DNA from: Streptomyces caniferus
GTDB lineage: Bacteria; Actinomycetota; Actinomycetes; Streptomycetales; Streptomycetaceae
Length of the DNA: 64,000 nucleotides
Assembly (NCBI RefSeq): GCF_009811555.1
Contig: NZ_BLIN01000003.1
Location: 1,426,001-1,490,000, forward strand
Reading direction: 5' to 3'
Both the position numbers and the translations under genes were made by a program. The stretch's first letter is position 1. Every line of letters begins with the position of its first letter. The notes under the pieces are model-generated. The model was not told the DNA's origin. It saw nothing but the letters and a program-made list of their open reading frames with translations, and did no database searches. Below, in pieces: positions 13,188 through 21,957 of this stretch.

Positions 13188-14510
13188 ATGAGCAGGGATC
13201 GCATCCGTATCGCAGGGGCCGATGTCGCCGTCGTGGGCGGCAGTATCGCGGGGTGCGCCACGGCGCTGGCCGCGCACCGGGGCGGCGCGGGCCGGGTCAC
13301 CGTCTTCGAACGCACCACCGGGCACCTCGCGGACCGCGGGGTCGGCCTCGTCGTGCACGACGCCCGGTACGCCGAGCTCACGTCCGCCGGGTACATGGAC
13401 ACCGGCATGCCGTGGGTGCAGCTGACCACCGGCCGCTGGTACGTACGCGACGGCGCCGCTCCGCTCGGCCGCCAGATCGGTGCGCGGCCCTTCCCGTTCC
13501 GCTCGTACTGCTGGGGGCCGCTCTGGCAGGAGTTACGGCGGCGGCTGCCCCGGGACACCGTCTTCCGGCCGGGGGTCCGGGTGGCCGCGGTCGGCGAGGC
13601 GGCGGACGGCGTCACGCTCCGCCTCGACGGCGCCGACGGGGACGAGGCCTCCGCGGGCAACGGCGAGCGGCACCGCACCGACACCGCCGCCGGCACCTCC
13701 GCCGGCCGTCATACGGAGCGCTTCGACCTGGTCATCGGCGCGGACGGCTATCGCTCGGTGGTCCGCGACACCGCGTTTCCCGGTGTGCGGCCCGACTACG
13801 CCGGCTATCTCGCCTGGCGCGGCGCGGTCCCGGCCGACCGGCTGACGGCGCTGCGCTTCCCCGGCCTGCCCGCCGACCCCTGGGCGGAGGAGGACTGCAT
13901 CTACGGCGTCTTCCCCGGCGGCCACGTCATCATCTACCGCATCCCGGACGGCCAGGGCGGCCACCGCGCGAACTGGGTCCTGTACACCGCCCCGCCCGCC
14001 GGCCTCGACCTGGGCCTCGACACCCCCACCAGCCTGCCGCCCGGCACCCTCACCGACGCCCTGCACGCCCACTTCACCTACGTCACGGACGAGTTGCTGC
14101 CACCCTACTGGGGCGGGCTGATGCGCCTGACACCACGTCACGAGCTGTTCATCCAGCCGATGTACGACTTCACCGCGGCGCGCTACACGGCGGGCCGGCT
14201 GGTGCTCGCGGGCGATGCCGCCACCGTGGCCCGCCCGCACACCGGCGCCGGCGCGGTCAAGGCGCTGCAGGACGCCGCCGCCCTGGAAGCCGCGTTGCGC
14301 GCCGTACCCGAGCGGCCCGACGCGCTGACGGCGTACGGCACCGGGCGCGGCGCGACCGGCCGGACGATGGTCGAGCTGGGACGCCGGCTGGGCCGGGCCC
14401 TGGTCCAGGACACCCCGGACTGGCGGACGCTGGACCAGGCCGGACTGGAGGCCGCCTGGGCCGCGGCCGACGGCTCGGGCACGTTCGGCGGCCGTGAGCT
14501 GAAGAACTGA
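13188..14510 (+). CDS. FAD-dependent monooxygenase (aromatic hydroxylase family)
   Basis: 440 residues. The N-terminal FAD-binding motif reads VAVVGGSIAGCATALA, followed by a DG motif region (DLVIGADGYRSVVRD) and the C-terminal LVLAGDAATVARPHTGAGAVKALQDAAAL that contacts the flavin. This is the PHBH/UbiH fold; the details recall 2,6-dihydroxypyridine 3-hydroxylase types. It would hydroxylate an aromatic or heteroaromatic substrate using NAD(P)H and O2; the substrate is unknown. ATG at 13188 fits the family start; a GGGGG lies about 11 bases upstream. Apparently monocistronic, ending at a strong terminator. Confidence 0.88.
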   Translation: MSRDRIRIAGADVAVVGGSIAGCATALAAHRGGAGRVTVFERTTGHLADRGVGLVVHDARYAELTSAGYMDTGMPWVQLTTGRWYVRDGAAPLGRQIGARPFPFRSYCWGPLWQELRRRLPRDTVFRPGVRVAAVGEAADGVTLRLDGADGDEASAGNGERHRTDTAAGTSAGRHTERFDLVIGADGYRSVVRDTAFPGVRPDYAGYLAWRGAVPADRLTALRFPGLPADPWAEEDCIYGVFPGGHVIIYRIPDGQGGHRANWVLYTAPPAGLDLGLDTPTSLPPGTLTDALHAHFTYVTDELLPPYWGGLMRLTPRHELFIQPMYDFTAARYTAGRLVLAGDAATVARPHTGAGAVKALQDAAALEAALRAVPERPDALTAYGTGRGATGRTMVELGRRLGRALVQDTPDWRTLDQAGLEAAWAAADGSGTFGGRELKN

Positions 14511-14519
14511 TGCCCCGGG

Positions 14520-14572
14520 GCACCCCGCACCGCCGGCCCGGCCGGGCCGATGGGGCATACGGTGCGGGGTGC
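14520..14572 (+). terminator. Terminator after the FAD monooxygenase
   Basis: Perfect 13-bp arms GCACCCCGCACCG (14520-14532) and CGGTGCGGGGTGC (14560-14572), starting 10 bases past the stop codon. Confidence 0.75.
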
Positions 14573-14739
14573 GACGCCGGCTGCCCGACCGCACCGCCGT
14601 GCAGGAGAATGGGAACGCCGAGGTCACCTCGCCGTACGCCCCGGTGACCACGGCGGCAACCTCCGCACCAAGGGCTTCGGCTCTCCGCACAGACAGCGCC
14701 GGGACCGAGCCGGCCCGGTGAGAACGGGACTGATCAGAC

Positions 14740-15600
14740 ATGGGACGGGTCACCGAGCGACGCCGCGTCATCCGCATCCGTGACGGTGCCGTGAGCACCC
14801 GCCCGGACACCCTCGTCGCCGAGGAACCGCTGGAGATACGGCTCGGCGGCAAGCCGCTGGCGATCACGATGCGCACACCGGGGGACGACTTCGCGCTCGC
14901 CGCCGGCTTCCTCGTCAGCGAGGGCGTGCTGGCGAGCGCCGACGAGCTGGCGAACATCGTCTACTGCGCGGGGGCGACGGCGGACGGGGAGAACACCTAC
15001 AACGTCGTGGACGTCCGGCTCGCGGACGGGGTCCCGGTGCCGGACATCACCCTGGAGCGCAACGTCTATACGACGTCGTCGTGCGGGCTGTGCGGCAAGG
15101 CCAGCCTGGACGCGGTGCGCACCACCGCCCGCTGGGCCCTGGACTCCTCCCCCGCCACCCCCGTCCGCATCGAACCGGCGACGCTCGCCGCCCTGCCCGA
15201 CCGGCTGCGGGCCGCTCAGCGGGTGTTCGAACGGACCGGGGGCCTGCATGCCGCGGCGCTGTTCACGACGGACGGTGAGCTGCTCGACATCCGGGAGGAC
15301 GTGGGGCGGCACAACGCCGTGGACAAGATCGTCGGGCGGGCGCTGCAGCAGGGGCGACTGCCGCTGTCGTCCAGCGTGCTGATGGTCTCCGGCCGGGCGT
15401 CGTTCGAGCTCGCGCAGAAGGCCGTGATGGCGGGCATTCCCGTGCTGGCCGCGGTCTCGGCGCCCTCCTCGCTCGCCGTCGACCTGGCCGCCGAGACCGG
15501 GCTGACCCTGGTCGGATTCCTGCGCGGCTCCTCCATGAACGTGTACGCGGGCGAGCACCGCCTCGCCCTGCCCGCGGAAGCCTCCACCCGTACGGACTGA
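14740..15600 (+). CDS. fdhD: FdhD, formate dehydrogenase accessory sulfurtransferase
   Basis: 286 residues, the normal length. The conserved cysteine loop [14 protein letters not shown] lies near residues 111-124 and transfers sulfur from a cysteine desulfurase to the molybdenum cofactor of formate dehydrogenase. Also present are [23 protein letters not shown] near the start, [15 protein letters not shown] and [11 protein letters not shown]. No formate dehydrogenase subunit lies nearby. ATG at 14740; no other gene in the transcript. Confidence 0.95.
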   Translation: MGRVTERRRVIRIRDGAVSTRPDTLVAEEPLEIRLGGKPLAITMRTPGDDFALAAGFLVSEGVLASADELANIVYCAGATADGENTYNVVDVRLADGVPVPDITLERNVYTTSSCGLCGKASLDAVRTTARWALDSSPATPVRIEPATLAALPDRLRAAQRVFERTGGLHAAALFTTDGELLDIREDVGRHNAVDKIVGRALQQGRLPLSSSVLMVSGRASFELAQKAVMAGIPVLAAVSAPSSLAVDLAAETGLTLVGFLRGSSMNVYAGEHRLALPAEASTRTD

Positions 15601-15727
15601 GCCCGCGCACCGCCGCACGGGCGAGCGCAGCGTCCGGCGCGGTAGACCCCGCGCGCCCACCGGCCCGGCGCCCGCCCATGGCTCAGCGGCCCCCCACGCG
15701 CCCACCGCGCCCGGCCCGGCCAGGTGT

Positions 15728-16171
15728 TCACTCCCCCGGCAGCGCGATCCGGGTCAGCAGCGCGACCAGCTGTTCGCGTTCGGCCGGGGTCAGGGCGGCG
15801 GTCAGTTCCGCGTTGGCCTCGTCGCCGAGCTGTTCGGTGCGGCGCAGCCGCAGCCGGCCGTCGGCCGAGATCTCAACGGCGTTCTTGCGGCGGTCCCGGG
15901 GGTCGGGGGTGCGGGTCACCAGCCCGTCCTGCTGCAGGTCGTTGACGATCGCGACCATGTCCTTGGGGTCGATCCGCAGTGTCCGGCCGAGCTCCGCCTG
16001 GGAGACCGGACCGATTTCCCCGACGGCCGACAGCACGGCGTGATGCATCATCCGCATGCCTTCGGCGGCGAGGGCGTCGGCGACCAGGCGGTGACCGCGG
16101 GCAGCGGCGCGGCCCAGCAGCCAGCTGGGGAGCGCGCGGATCCGGCTGGGGGCGTAGGGGGTGTCGGCCAT
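15728..16171 (-). CDS. MarR-family transcriptional regulator
   Basis: 147 residues from the ATG at 16171. The winged helix is clear: a recognition region VSQAELGRTLRIDPKDMVAIVNDLQQDGLV and the wing RTPDPRDRRKNAVEISADG. MarR dimers bind palindromes and release them on binding phenolic or oxidant ligands. It is divergent from an MDR-type oxidoreductase, and three similar palindromes lie between the two genes, so it very probably controls both. The C-terminus is short and helical, as usual. Confidence 0.9.
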   Translation of the reverse strand: MADTPYAPSRIRALPSWLLGRAAARGHRLVADALAAEGMRMMHHAVLSAVGEIGPVSQAELGRTLRIDPKDMVAIVNDLQQDGLVTRTPDPRDRRKNAVEISADGRLRLRRTEQLGDEANAELTAALTPAEREQLVALLTRIALPGE

Positions 16172-16193
16172 GGGGTCACCGTACCCAGAAATC

Positions 16194-16260
16194 CATTGGA
16201 GGGCCCCACGAAAACCGTTGGCGGAACCAATGAATGAGGCTATCGTTGGGGAGCCCAATG
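16194..16260. promoter_or_regulatory. Three tandem MarR operators
   Basis: Copies fit CRTTGG-N5-CCMAYG: CATTGGAGGGCCCCACG (16194-16210, one half imperfect), CGTTGGCGGAACCAATG (16216-16232) and CGTTGGGGAGCCCAATG (16244-16260). Each is 17 bp; starts are 22 and 28 bases apart. They fill the space between the MarR gene and the oxidoreductase gene. Confidence 0.75.
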
Positions 16261-16307
16261 AAACCCGGCCGGCGCACGCCGCTCGACGATCCCGGAGGTG
16301 CTCGCCC

Positions 16308-17249
16308 ATGCGCCGAGTCCGATTCCATACCTACGGCGGCCCCGAGGTCCTGCGCGTCGAGGAGGCCGAGGCACCGGTGCCCGGCCCCGGGGACCTGCTG
16401 GTGCGCACCGAGGCGATCGGCGTGACGCTGCCGTGCGTCCGCCGGGTGCGCGGGGACGGCAAGGGCGGCGGCGATCCCCTGCCCGCGACACCCGGCGGCG
16501 AGGTCGCCGGTACGGTCGTCGCGGTCGGCCCGGAGGTCACCGGCTTCGCCCCCGGCGACCGCGTCACCTCGCTCACCCTCACCGGCTCCTACACCGAACT
16601 CGCCCTGGCACCCGCCTTCCTGGCGAGCCGGATACCGGACGGGGCAGGCGCCGTGGAGGCGGTGGCGCTGGTGCGCGGCGGCCATGTCGCGCTCGCCGCG
16701 CTCAGCACCGCGGCACCGCAGGCCGCCGAGTCCGTACTGATCACCGGCGCGGCCTCCGGCACCGGGCACCTCGCCGTCCAACTGGCCAAGCTCCAGGGGG
16801 TACCGCGGGTGGTGGCCGCGGTCGGCTCGGCCGCCAAGGCGGAGTTCCTCTACGGGCTGGGGGCCGATGAGGTGGTGGTCTACGGCCAGGAGTCCTGGGG
16901 CGAGCCGGTCGATGTCGTCCTGGACGGCGTCGGCGGCGAGCTGCTGCCGCGCGCGCTGGCCGCACTGGCTCCCGGCGGCCGGCTGATCTTCTTCAACTCC
17001 GGCGGCGGGACGGTCCCGGCGTACGAGCTGCTGGCGGGCGCCAAGACCATCACGGGCCTGACGATGCGCCGCTTCTCCACCGTCCACCGGGAGCTGTACG
17101 AGCAGCACCGGGGGCAGCTGTGGGAACTGGCCCGGTCCGGCCGGCTGCGGGCCGCGGTCCATGCCGAACTCCCCCTGGACGAGGCCGCGAAGGCGCACGA
17201 GATCATCGAGGCCCGGACCAACCTCGGAAAGGTGGTGCTGCGGCCGTGA
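16308..17249 (+). CDS. MDR-superfamily NADP-dependent quinone/alkene oxidoreductase
   Basis: 313 residues. The N-terminal GroES-like fold (RFHTYGGPEVLRVEEAEAPVPGPGDLLVRTEAIGV) is followed by a Rossmann domain with VLITGAASGTGHLAVQLAKLQG, where NADP binds. The zinc-ligand cysteines of alcohol dehydrogenases are absent, so it belongs to the quinone oxidoreductase branch. The ATG at 16308 has GGAGG 10 bases upstream. It is divergent from the MarR gene, with three shared operators, and probably induced by a toxic electrophile or quinone. Confidence 0.88.
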   Translation: MRRVRFHTYGGPEVLRVEEAEAPVPGPGDLLVRTEAIGVTLPCVRRVRGDGKGGGDPLPATPGGEVAGTVVAVGPEVTGFAPGDRVTSLTLTGSYTELALAPAFLASRIPDGAGAVEAVALVRGGHVALAALSTAAPQAAESVLITGAASGTGHLAVQLAKLQGVPRVVAAVGSAAKAEFLYGLGADEVVVYGQESWGEPVDVVLDGVGGELLPRALAALAPGGRLIFFNSGGGTVPAYELLAGAKTITGLTMRRFSTVHRELYEQHRGQLWELARSGRLRAAVHAELPLDEAAKAHEIIEARTNLGKVVLRP

Positions 17250-17439
17250 GGCACGGCCGTCGTCGGCGGCACCTGCGGAGCACCCGCCACACCCGGCGCT
17301 CCCGGCCCTCGTACCGCACCGGGCGCACCCGGCGCAGCACTGCGGGCCGGGCGAGTGAATTACGGCCGCGGCGCGGAGAACCGGCGCACGCTCCTTGTCG
17401 CGGTCCGCACGCGGCAGTAGCTTCCGTCGCGATGCACAT

Positions 17440-17456
17440 AGGACGTGGGATGTCCT
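17440..17456. promoter_or_regulatory. Palindrome AGGAC-N7-GTCCT upstream of the sialidase
   Basis: AGGACGTGGGATGTCCT sits 39 bases before the sialidase start. It resembles a GntR- or ROK-type operator; I link it to sugar or sialic-acid control only by position. Confidence 0.5.
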
Positions 17457-17495
17457 GATGACCCGACGCCGATGCCTCGAAGGGCAGGCCGGACC

Positions 17496-19472
17496 ATGAC
17501 GTCAGTTCTCCGCGCACACCCCAGCCACCGCAGCAGACCCCGGCGTCCGCGCGCCGCGGCCCTGCTCGCCGCGCTGACTGCCACCGCCCTCGCCCTCCTG
17601 CCGACCGCCCCCGCACATGCCGCGCCCGACGGAGCGTCGGGACGTATCCGGGCCGCCGCCGCGGCGCCGTCCCCCGACGGCGGCTTCGACCAGCGGATCC
17701 TCTTCAAGGCCTCCCAGGAGCAGGGCTACTCCTGCTTCCGTATACCGGCCGTCGTGAAGACCGTGCGCGGCACCCTCCTCGCGTTCGCCGAGGGCCGGCG
17801 GCACGACTGCGGTGACGCGGGCGATATCGACCTCGTCCTCAAGCGTTCCACCGACGGCGGCCGGACCTGGGGCCCGCTCCAGGTCATCAACCACGGCAAC
17901 GGCGACACCCACGGCAACCCGGCGCCCATCGTGGACCGTCGCACCGGCCGGATCGTGCTCGCCGAGACCTACAACAAGGGCCGCGGCGACGGCCTCAGCT
18001 GCGACGTCCCCTGCGACCGCACCCCGCACCTCCAGTACAGCGACGACGACGGCGCCACCTGGTCCACCCCCCGCGACCTGACCACCGCCATCCGTCCCCC
18101 GCAGTGGAACTCCTGGTACGCCACCGGGCCCGTGCACGGCATCCAGCTCACCCGCGGACGGCATGCGGGCCGGCTGGTGTTCGGCATCAACTCCGAGAGC
18201 TTCGCGGGGGGCCGGGTCACCGCCAACCACGCCGCCCTGGTCCACAGCGACGACGGCGGCGCCACCTGGAAGGTCGGTGCGCTGGACACCTGGCCCGTCG
18301 CCGCCGACGGCACGTTCCGTCAAAAGCCCTCGGAGATGACGCTCCTGGAACGCTCCGACGGCACCGTCTACGTCAACGGGCGGGAACAGGACGGCACCGA
18401 CCTCGGCCATCGCACCGCGGCGGTCAGCCGCGACGGCGGCGACTCCTTCGCCGCGCCGTTCCGCGCCCTCCCCGACCTCTACTCCCCGATGGTGCAGGGC
18501 TCGGCACTACGGCTGCCGCACCCGCGCACCGGCCGCGGCCGCACCTTGTTCGCGGCCCCCGCCGACCCCGACCGGCGCCGGACCATGACCGTCCGCACGT
18601 CCTGGGACGAGGGCCGCACCTGGGAGGGCGTCGACCGGGGAGCCCGGGTCACCACCGACTGGTCCGGCTATTCGGACCTGGTCGCCGTCTCCGACGACGT
18701 CACCGGCCTGATGTACGAGGGCGGCGCGGTCGACGCCCGGGACGAGATCCGCTTCGCCCGTTTCACCGAGGACTGGCTCGGCCCGCGCCGCGGCCCGGAT
18801 CCCACGACGCGCGATGCCGCCCCGGGCGCCCGGCCGGCCCTCGTCCTGGGCGGCGCCCGGACCACCGCGGGACGCTTCGGCCGGGCGCTGTCCTTCGACG
18901 GCACGAACGACGCGGTGCGACTCCCCTACCGCGGCTCCCTCCCCCTGGGCACCGACGACTTCACCTGCAGCCTGTGGTTCCGCTACGACGCCACGACCGG
19001 CGAACAGCCGCTGCTGTGGATGGGCGGGGTGGGCGCCAGGGCCCCGCAGGTCGCGATCGAAGGCGACCCGGGCCATGACCGGATCGTCGCCCGCCTCACC
19101 ACCGTCAACGGCCCCGCCCCGGCCGCCAGTGCCCAGGCCGTGACCCACGACGGGTACAACGACGGCGGCTGGCACCAGCTGGCGCTGCGCCGCACGGGTG
19201 GCCGGCTGCTGCTCACCGTGGACGGCGGCGAGACCACCGTCGTCCCCGACGTCCCGGGGTCGGTGAGCCGCGGCTCGGTCTTCGGTGTGCACCTGGGCCA
19301 GAAGCCGGACAGCCGCGTCCAGTTCACCGGGGCGCTGGACGAGGTACGCGTCTACCGGCGGGCCCTGTCCGACGCCGAACTGTCCGCCGTCCGCAGTGAG
19401 AACGCCCCGGCGCACGGACCGCTGGTCCTGGGACTGTCGCTGGACCGGGTGCGCGGGGCCGCGAAGAACTGA
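17496..19472 (+). CDS. Secreted exo-alpha-sialidase (GH33) with LamG-like domain
   Basis: 658 residues from the ATG at 17496. A signal peptide (basic RPRRPRAAALLAALTATALA to AHAAP) directs export. The six-bladed propeller shows the N-terminal arginine motif CFRIPAVV and Asp boxes STDGGRTWG, SDDDGATWS, SDDGGATWK and SWDEGRTWE. Catalytic-domain features include the acid/base region around GDIDLVLKR. From about residue 465 a concanavalin-like (LamG) domain follows (LSFDGTNDAVRLPYRGSL to GALDEVRVYRRALSDAELSAV), probably binding glycans. It removes terminal sialic acids outside the cell. No sialic-acid catabolic genes are adjacent. Confidence 0.92.
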   Translation: MTSVLRAHPSHRSRPRRPRAAALLAALTATALALLPTAPAHAAPDGASGRIRAAAAAPSPDGGFDQRILFKASQEQGYSCFRIPAVVKTVRGTLLAFAEGRRHDCGDAGDIDLVLKRSTDGGRTWGPLQVINHGNGDTHGNPAPIVDRRTGRIVLAETYNKGRGDGLSCDVPCDRTPHLQYSDDDGATWSTPRDLTTAIRPPQWNSWYATGPVHGIQLTRGRHAGRLVFGINSESFAGGRVTANHAALVHSDDGGATWKVGALDTWPVAADGTFRQKPSEMTLLERSDGTVYVNGREQDGTDLGHRTAAVSRDGGDSFAAPFRALPDLYSPMVQGSALRLPHPRTGRGRTLFAAPADPDRRRTMTVRTSWDEGRTWEGVDRGARVTTDWSGYSDLVAVSDDVTGLMYEGGAVDARDEIRFARFTEDWLGPRRGPDPTTRDAAPGARPALVLGGARTTAGRFGRALSFDGTNDAVRLPYRGSLPLGTDDFTCSLWFRYDATTGEQPLLWMGGVGARAPQVAIEGDPGHDRIVARLTTVNGPAPAASAQAVTHDGYNDGGWHQLALRRTGGRLLLTVDGGETTVVPDVPGSVSRGSVFGVHLGQKPDSRVQFTGALDEVRVYRRALSDAELSAVRSENAPAHGPLVLGLSLDRVRGAAKN

Positions 19473-19528
19473 GCGGACCGGCCCGCGAGACCCGGGGCCT
19501 GCCCGGACGCCGACGCACCGGGCAGGCC

Positions 19529-20599
19529 TCAGCCGCGCGCTCCGCTCACCGCCGCCCCGGCCGCGCTGCCCGCCGCTGCCGCGCTCCCCGTGCCGGTGCC
19601 CGTCCCCGCCGGTTCGGCCGCCGCGGGCCCCCGTGCCGCGAAGCGCTTCGCCAGCACCGCACACACCATCAGCTGCATCTGGTGGAAGAGCATCAGCGGC
19701 AGCACCGCGAGCCCGGCCTGCGCGCCGAACAGCACGCTGGCCATGGGCAGTCCGGCCGCCAGGCTCTTCTTGGAACCGGCGAAGGTGATCGCGATCCGGT
19801 CCGCGCGGGGAAAGCCGAGCCGCTTCGCGCCGTACGAGGTGGCGGTCAGCATCACCGCGAGCAGCGCGGCCTCCACTCCCAGCAGACAGAGCAGCCGCGG
19901 GCCGGAGACCTGGTGCCAGATGCCCTCGACCAGGCCGGCACTGAAGGCGGTGTAGACGACCAGCAGTATCGAGCCGCGGTCCACCTGGCCGAGGACCTTC
20001 TTGTGGCGGAGGAGGAAACCGCCGATCCACCGCCGCAGCAACTGTCCGGCCGTGAACGGGACCAGCAACTGGCAGACGATCGACAGCAGCCCGTCGGCCG
20101 AGAAGCCACCGCCGTTCCCGTGCAGGACGAGACCCGCCAGCAGCGGGGTGACGACGATGCCGACGAGGCTGGAGAACGAGCCCGCGCAGATCGCCGCCGC
20201 GACATTGCCACGGGCGAGGGAGGTGAAGGCGATCGAGGACTGGATCGTCGACGGCACCAGGCACAGGAACAGCAGCCCGGTGTAGAGGGCGGGCGGCAGG
20301 ACGTGGGGGACCAGTCCGCGCGCGGCCAGTCCGAGCACCGGGAAGAGCACGAAAGTGCAGGCCAGGACCGTGAGGTGGAGACGCCAGTGGCGCAGTCCCG
20401 CCATGGCCTCGTGGGTGGAGAGCCGGGCGCCGTACAGGAAGAAGAGCAGCGCGACGGCGCCGGTGGACGTGCCCTCGGCGACGGTGGCGGCCGGTCCGCG
20501 GGCGGGTAGCAGGGCGGCCAGGGCGACCGTGCCCACCAGCGCCAGGATGTATCCGTCCACAGGCAGCCAGGACGGGAGCTTCGGCAAAGGGCGGCGCAT
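19529..20599 (-). CDS. Bile acid:sodium symporter family transporter
   Basis: 356 residues with about ten hydrophobic helices. The conserved core LFLCLVPSTIQSSIAFTSLARGNVAAAICAGSFSSLVGIVVTPL and the late GSKKSLAAGLPMASVLF belong to the SBF-like family also called YfeH. It should move an organic anion, with sodium or protons, across the cytoplasmic membrane. The extra C-terminal tail (about 35 residues, rich in Gly/Ala/Thr) is cytosolic low-complexity. ATG at 20599 with a weak AGAGA site. Divergent from a LysR gene that probably regulates it. Confidence 0.87.
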   Translation of the reverse strand: MRRPLPKLPSWLPVDGYILALVGTVALAALLPARGPAATVAEGTSTGAVALLFFLYGARLSTHEAMAGLRHWRLHLTVLACTFVLFPVLGLAARGLVPHVLPPALYTGLLFLCLVPSTIQSSIAFTSLARGNVAAAICAGSFSSLVGIVVTPLLAGLVLHGNGGGFSADGLLSIVCQLLVPFTAGQLLRRWIGGFLLRHKKVLGQVDRGSILLVVYTAFSAGLVEGIWHQVSGPRLLCLLGVEAALLAVMLTATSYGAKRLGFPRADRIAITFAGSKKSLAAGLPMASVLFGAQAGLAVLPLMLFHQMQLMVCAVLAKRFAARGPAAAEPAGTGTGTGSAAAAGSAAGAAVSGARG

Positions 20600-20741
20600 G
20601 GTCTCTCTTCGGTCGTTCGGCGGCTCGCGGGCGGTGTGGCCACGGCCCTCCAGGGTGCCGCCCGCCCGGCGATCGGGAAACCCTCTTACCGTGGTCACTG
20701 TTATTACGCTTCGCGATGTGCAGCACAGAGCCGGAGGGTCC

Positions 20742-21605
20742 GTGTTCGAACCCGCGCAGTTGCGCACCTTTCTCGCCGTGGCGCAGACCCTGAGCTTCAC
20801 CCAGGCCGCGCACCGGCTCGGGCTGCGGCAGTCGACCGTGAGCCAGCACGTACGGAAGCTGGAGGAGGCCGCCGGGCGCCGGCTGTTCGCCCGGGACACC
20901 CATGCCGTGGAGCTGACCGAGGACGGCGAGGCGATGCTCGGCTTCGCCCGCACGATCCTGGAGGCGAACGAGCGGGCCACGAGCTTCTTCGCGGGGACCC
21001 GGCTGCGCGGCCGGCTCCGCTTCGGCGCCTCGGAGGACTTCGTGCTGACCCGGATGCCGGAGGTCCTCGAAGGGTTCCGCCGGGACCACCCCGAGGTCGA
21101 TCTGGAGCTGACGGTCGAGCTGTCGGGAACCCTGCACGAACTGCTGGCGGCCGGGCGGCTCGATCTCGTCCTCGCCAAGCGGCGCCCCGACGAGGCGCGC
21201 GGACGACTGGTGTGGCGCGACCGGCTGGTGTGGGTGGGCGCCGAGCGGCTGCGCCTCGATCCGCAGCGCCCGGTCCCACTGGTGGTCTACCCGCCACCCG
21301 CCCTGACCCGCGCCCGCGCGCTGGAGGCCCTGGAACGGGCGGCCCGGGAATGGCGGATCGCCTGCACCAGCGGAAGCCTGAACGGACTGATCGCCGCAAC
21401 TCGGGCAGGTCTGGGCGTCATGGCACATACGAGGGGCATGATCCCGCCAGGTCTGGTCCGGATTTCGCCACGCGCCGGGCTGCCGGAACTCGGCGAAGTG
21501 GAGTTCGTTCTGCTCTACGGGCAGCGCGATCGCGCGGCACGGGGCCCGGCGGAGGCGCTGGCCGACGCGATCCTTGCGGGCGGCGACCGGCTGCAGCTCC
21601 CCTAG
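20742..21605 (+). CDS. LysR-family transcriptional regulator
   Basis: 287 residues from a GTG at 20742 preceded by GGAGG 4 bases away. The HTH is textbook: LRTFLAVAQTLSFTQAAHRLGLRQSTVSQHVRKLEEAAGRRLFARDTHAVELTEDGEAML. The effector domain begins around residue 88 (LRGRLRFGASEDFVLTRMPEVLEGFRRDHPEVDLEL). It is divergent from the SBF-family transporter, the usual layout for a LysR activator and its target. The ligand is unknown. Its stop codon overlaps the start of a 66-base palindrome. Confidence 0.92.
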   Translation: MFEPAQLRTFLAVAQTLSFTQAAHRLGLRQSTVSQHVRKLEEAAGRRLFARDTHAVELTEDGEAMLGFARTILEANERATSFFAGTRLRGRLRFGASEDFVLTRMPEVLEGFRRDHPEVDLELTVELSGTLHELLAAGRLDLVLAKRRPDEARGRLVWRDRLVWVGAERLRLDPQRPVPLVVYPPPALTRARALEALERAAREWRIACTSGSLNGLIAATRAGLGVMAHTRGMIPPGLVRISPRAGLPELGEVEFVLLYGQRDRAARGPAEALADAILAGGDRLQLP

Positions 21606-21669
21606 GGCCTGTCTTCAACGTCCCGCCCCTGCCTTGCGGGCGAACGACGGGACTTTGGAGACAGGCCCT
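21604..21669. repeat. 66-base near-perfect palindrome after the LysR gene
   Basis: The arms AGGGCCTGTCTTCAACGTCC (plus CG) at 21604-21625 and 21648-21669 match over 20 of 22 positions. The 22-base centre can pair further (CCCGC with GCGGG). The hairpin would serve as a strong terminator, yet its length and GGGCCTGT ends are those of a MITE or an insertion-sequence terminus. A similar AGGGCCTGT also directly follows the stop codon at 53335. Confidence 0.65.
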
Positions 21670-21957
21670 GCGCGGCCCGGCCAGAGCCATCGGACAAGCC
21701 CTGGTCACGGGCTCCGTACCGGCCGGTAGGCCGAACTCGTGCCAGGTGCAGAGATTTCGTGCAGATATGGTCCCGGCGTCGTGATCGTCCGGCGTTGAAC
21801 CAGCTGGATCATGTCCAAGCTTCTCCGAAGTAACCCGATTTCGACGGTTGGCCAGATCCCGTGCGGTCCGATTCACGACGTGGTACCGCTCTGCCGGATT
21901 CCGTCACGTTGGGGTACGGTCGCGGCCTTGTGAGCAACACCACGAGGAGCTGGGTCA
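21670..21957. other. Intergenic region upstream of the acyl-CoA synthetase
   Basis: No gene supported. It is somewhat AT-richer than its flanks around 21740-21850. It must hold the promoter of the acyl-CoA synthetase, whose ribosome site AGGAG lies at 21945-21949. No clear -35/-10 pair or riboswitch seen. Confidence 0.4.

Noticed and set aside
14573..14741. Minus-strand frame reading [20 protein letters not shown] opposite the fdhD start
   Set aside because: Third-position GC is clearly lower than in neighbouring genes and it continues through the terminator at 14520-14572.
16176..17198. Long minus-strand frame over the oxidoreductase gene
   Set aside because: Antisense shadow of a high-GC gene; no recognisable domain, and the sense frame has all MDR motifs.
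18507..21428. 973-codon minus-strand frame spanning sialidase and transporter
   Set aside because: Covers three real genes in shadow; composition is low-complexity Gly/Arg/Pro.
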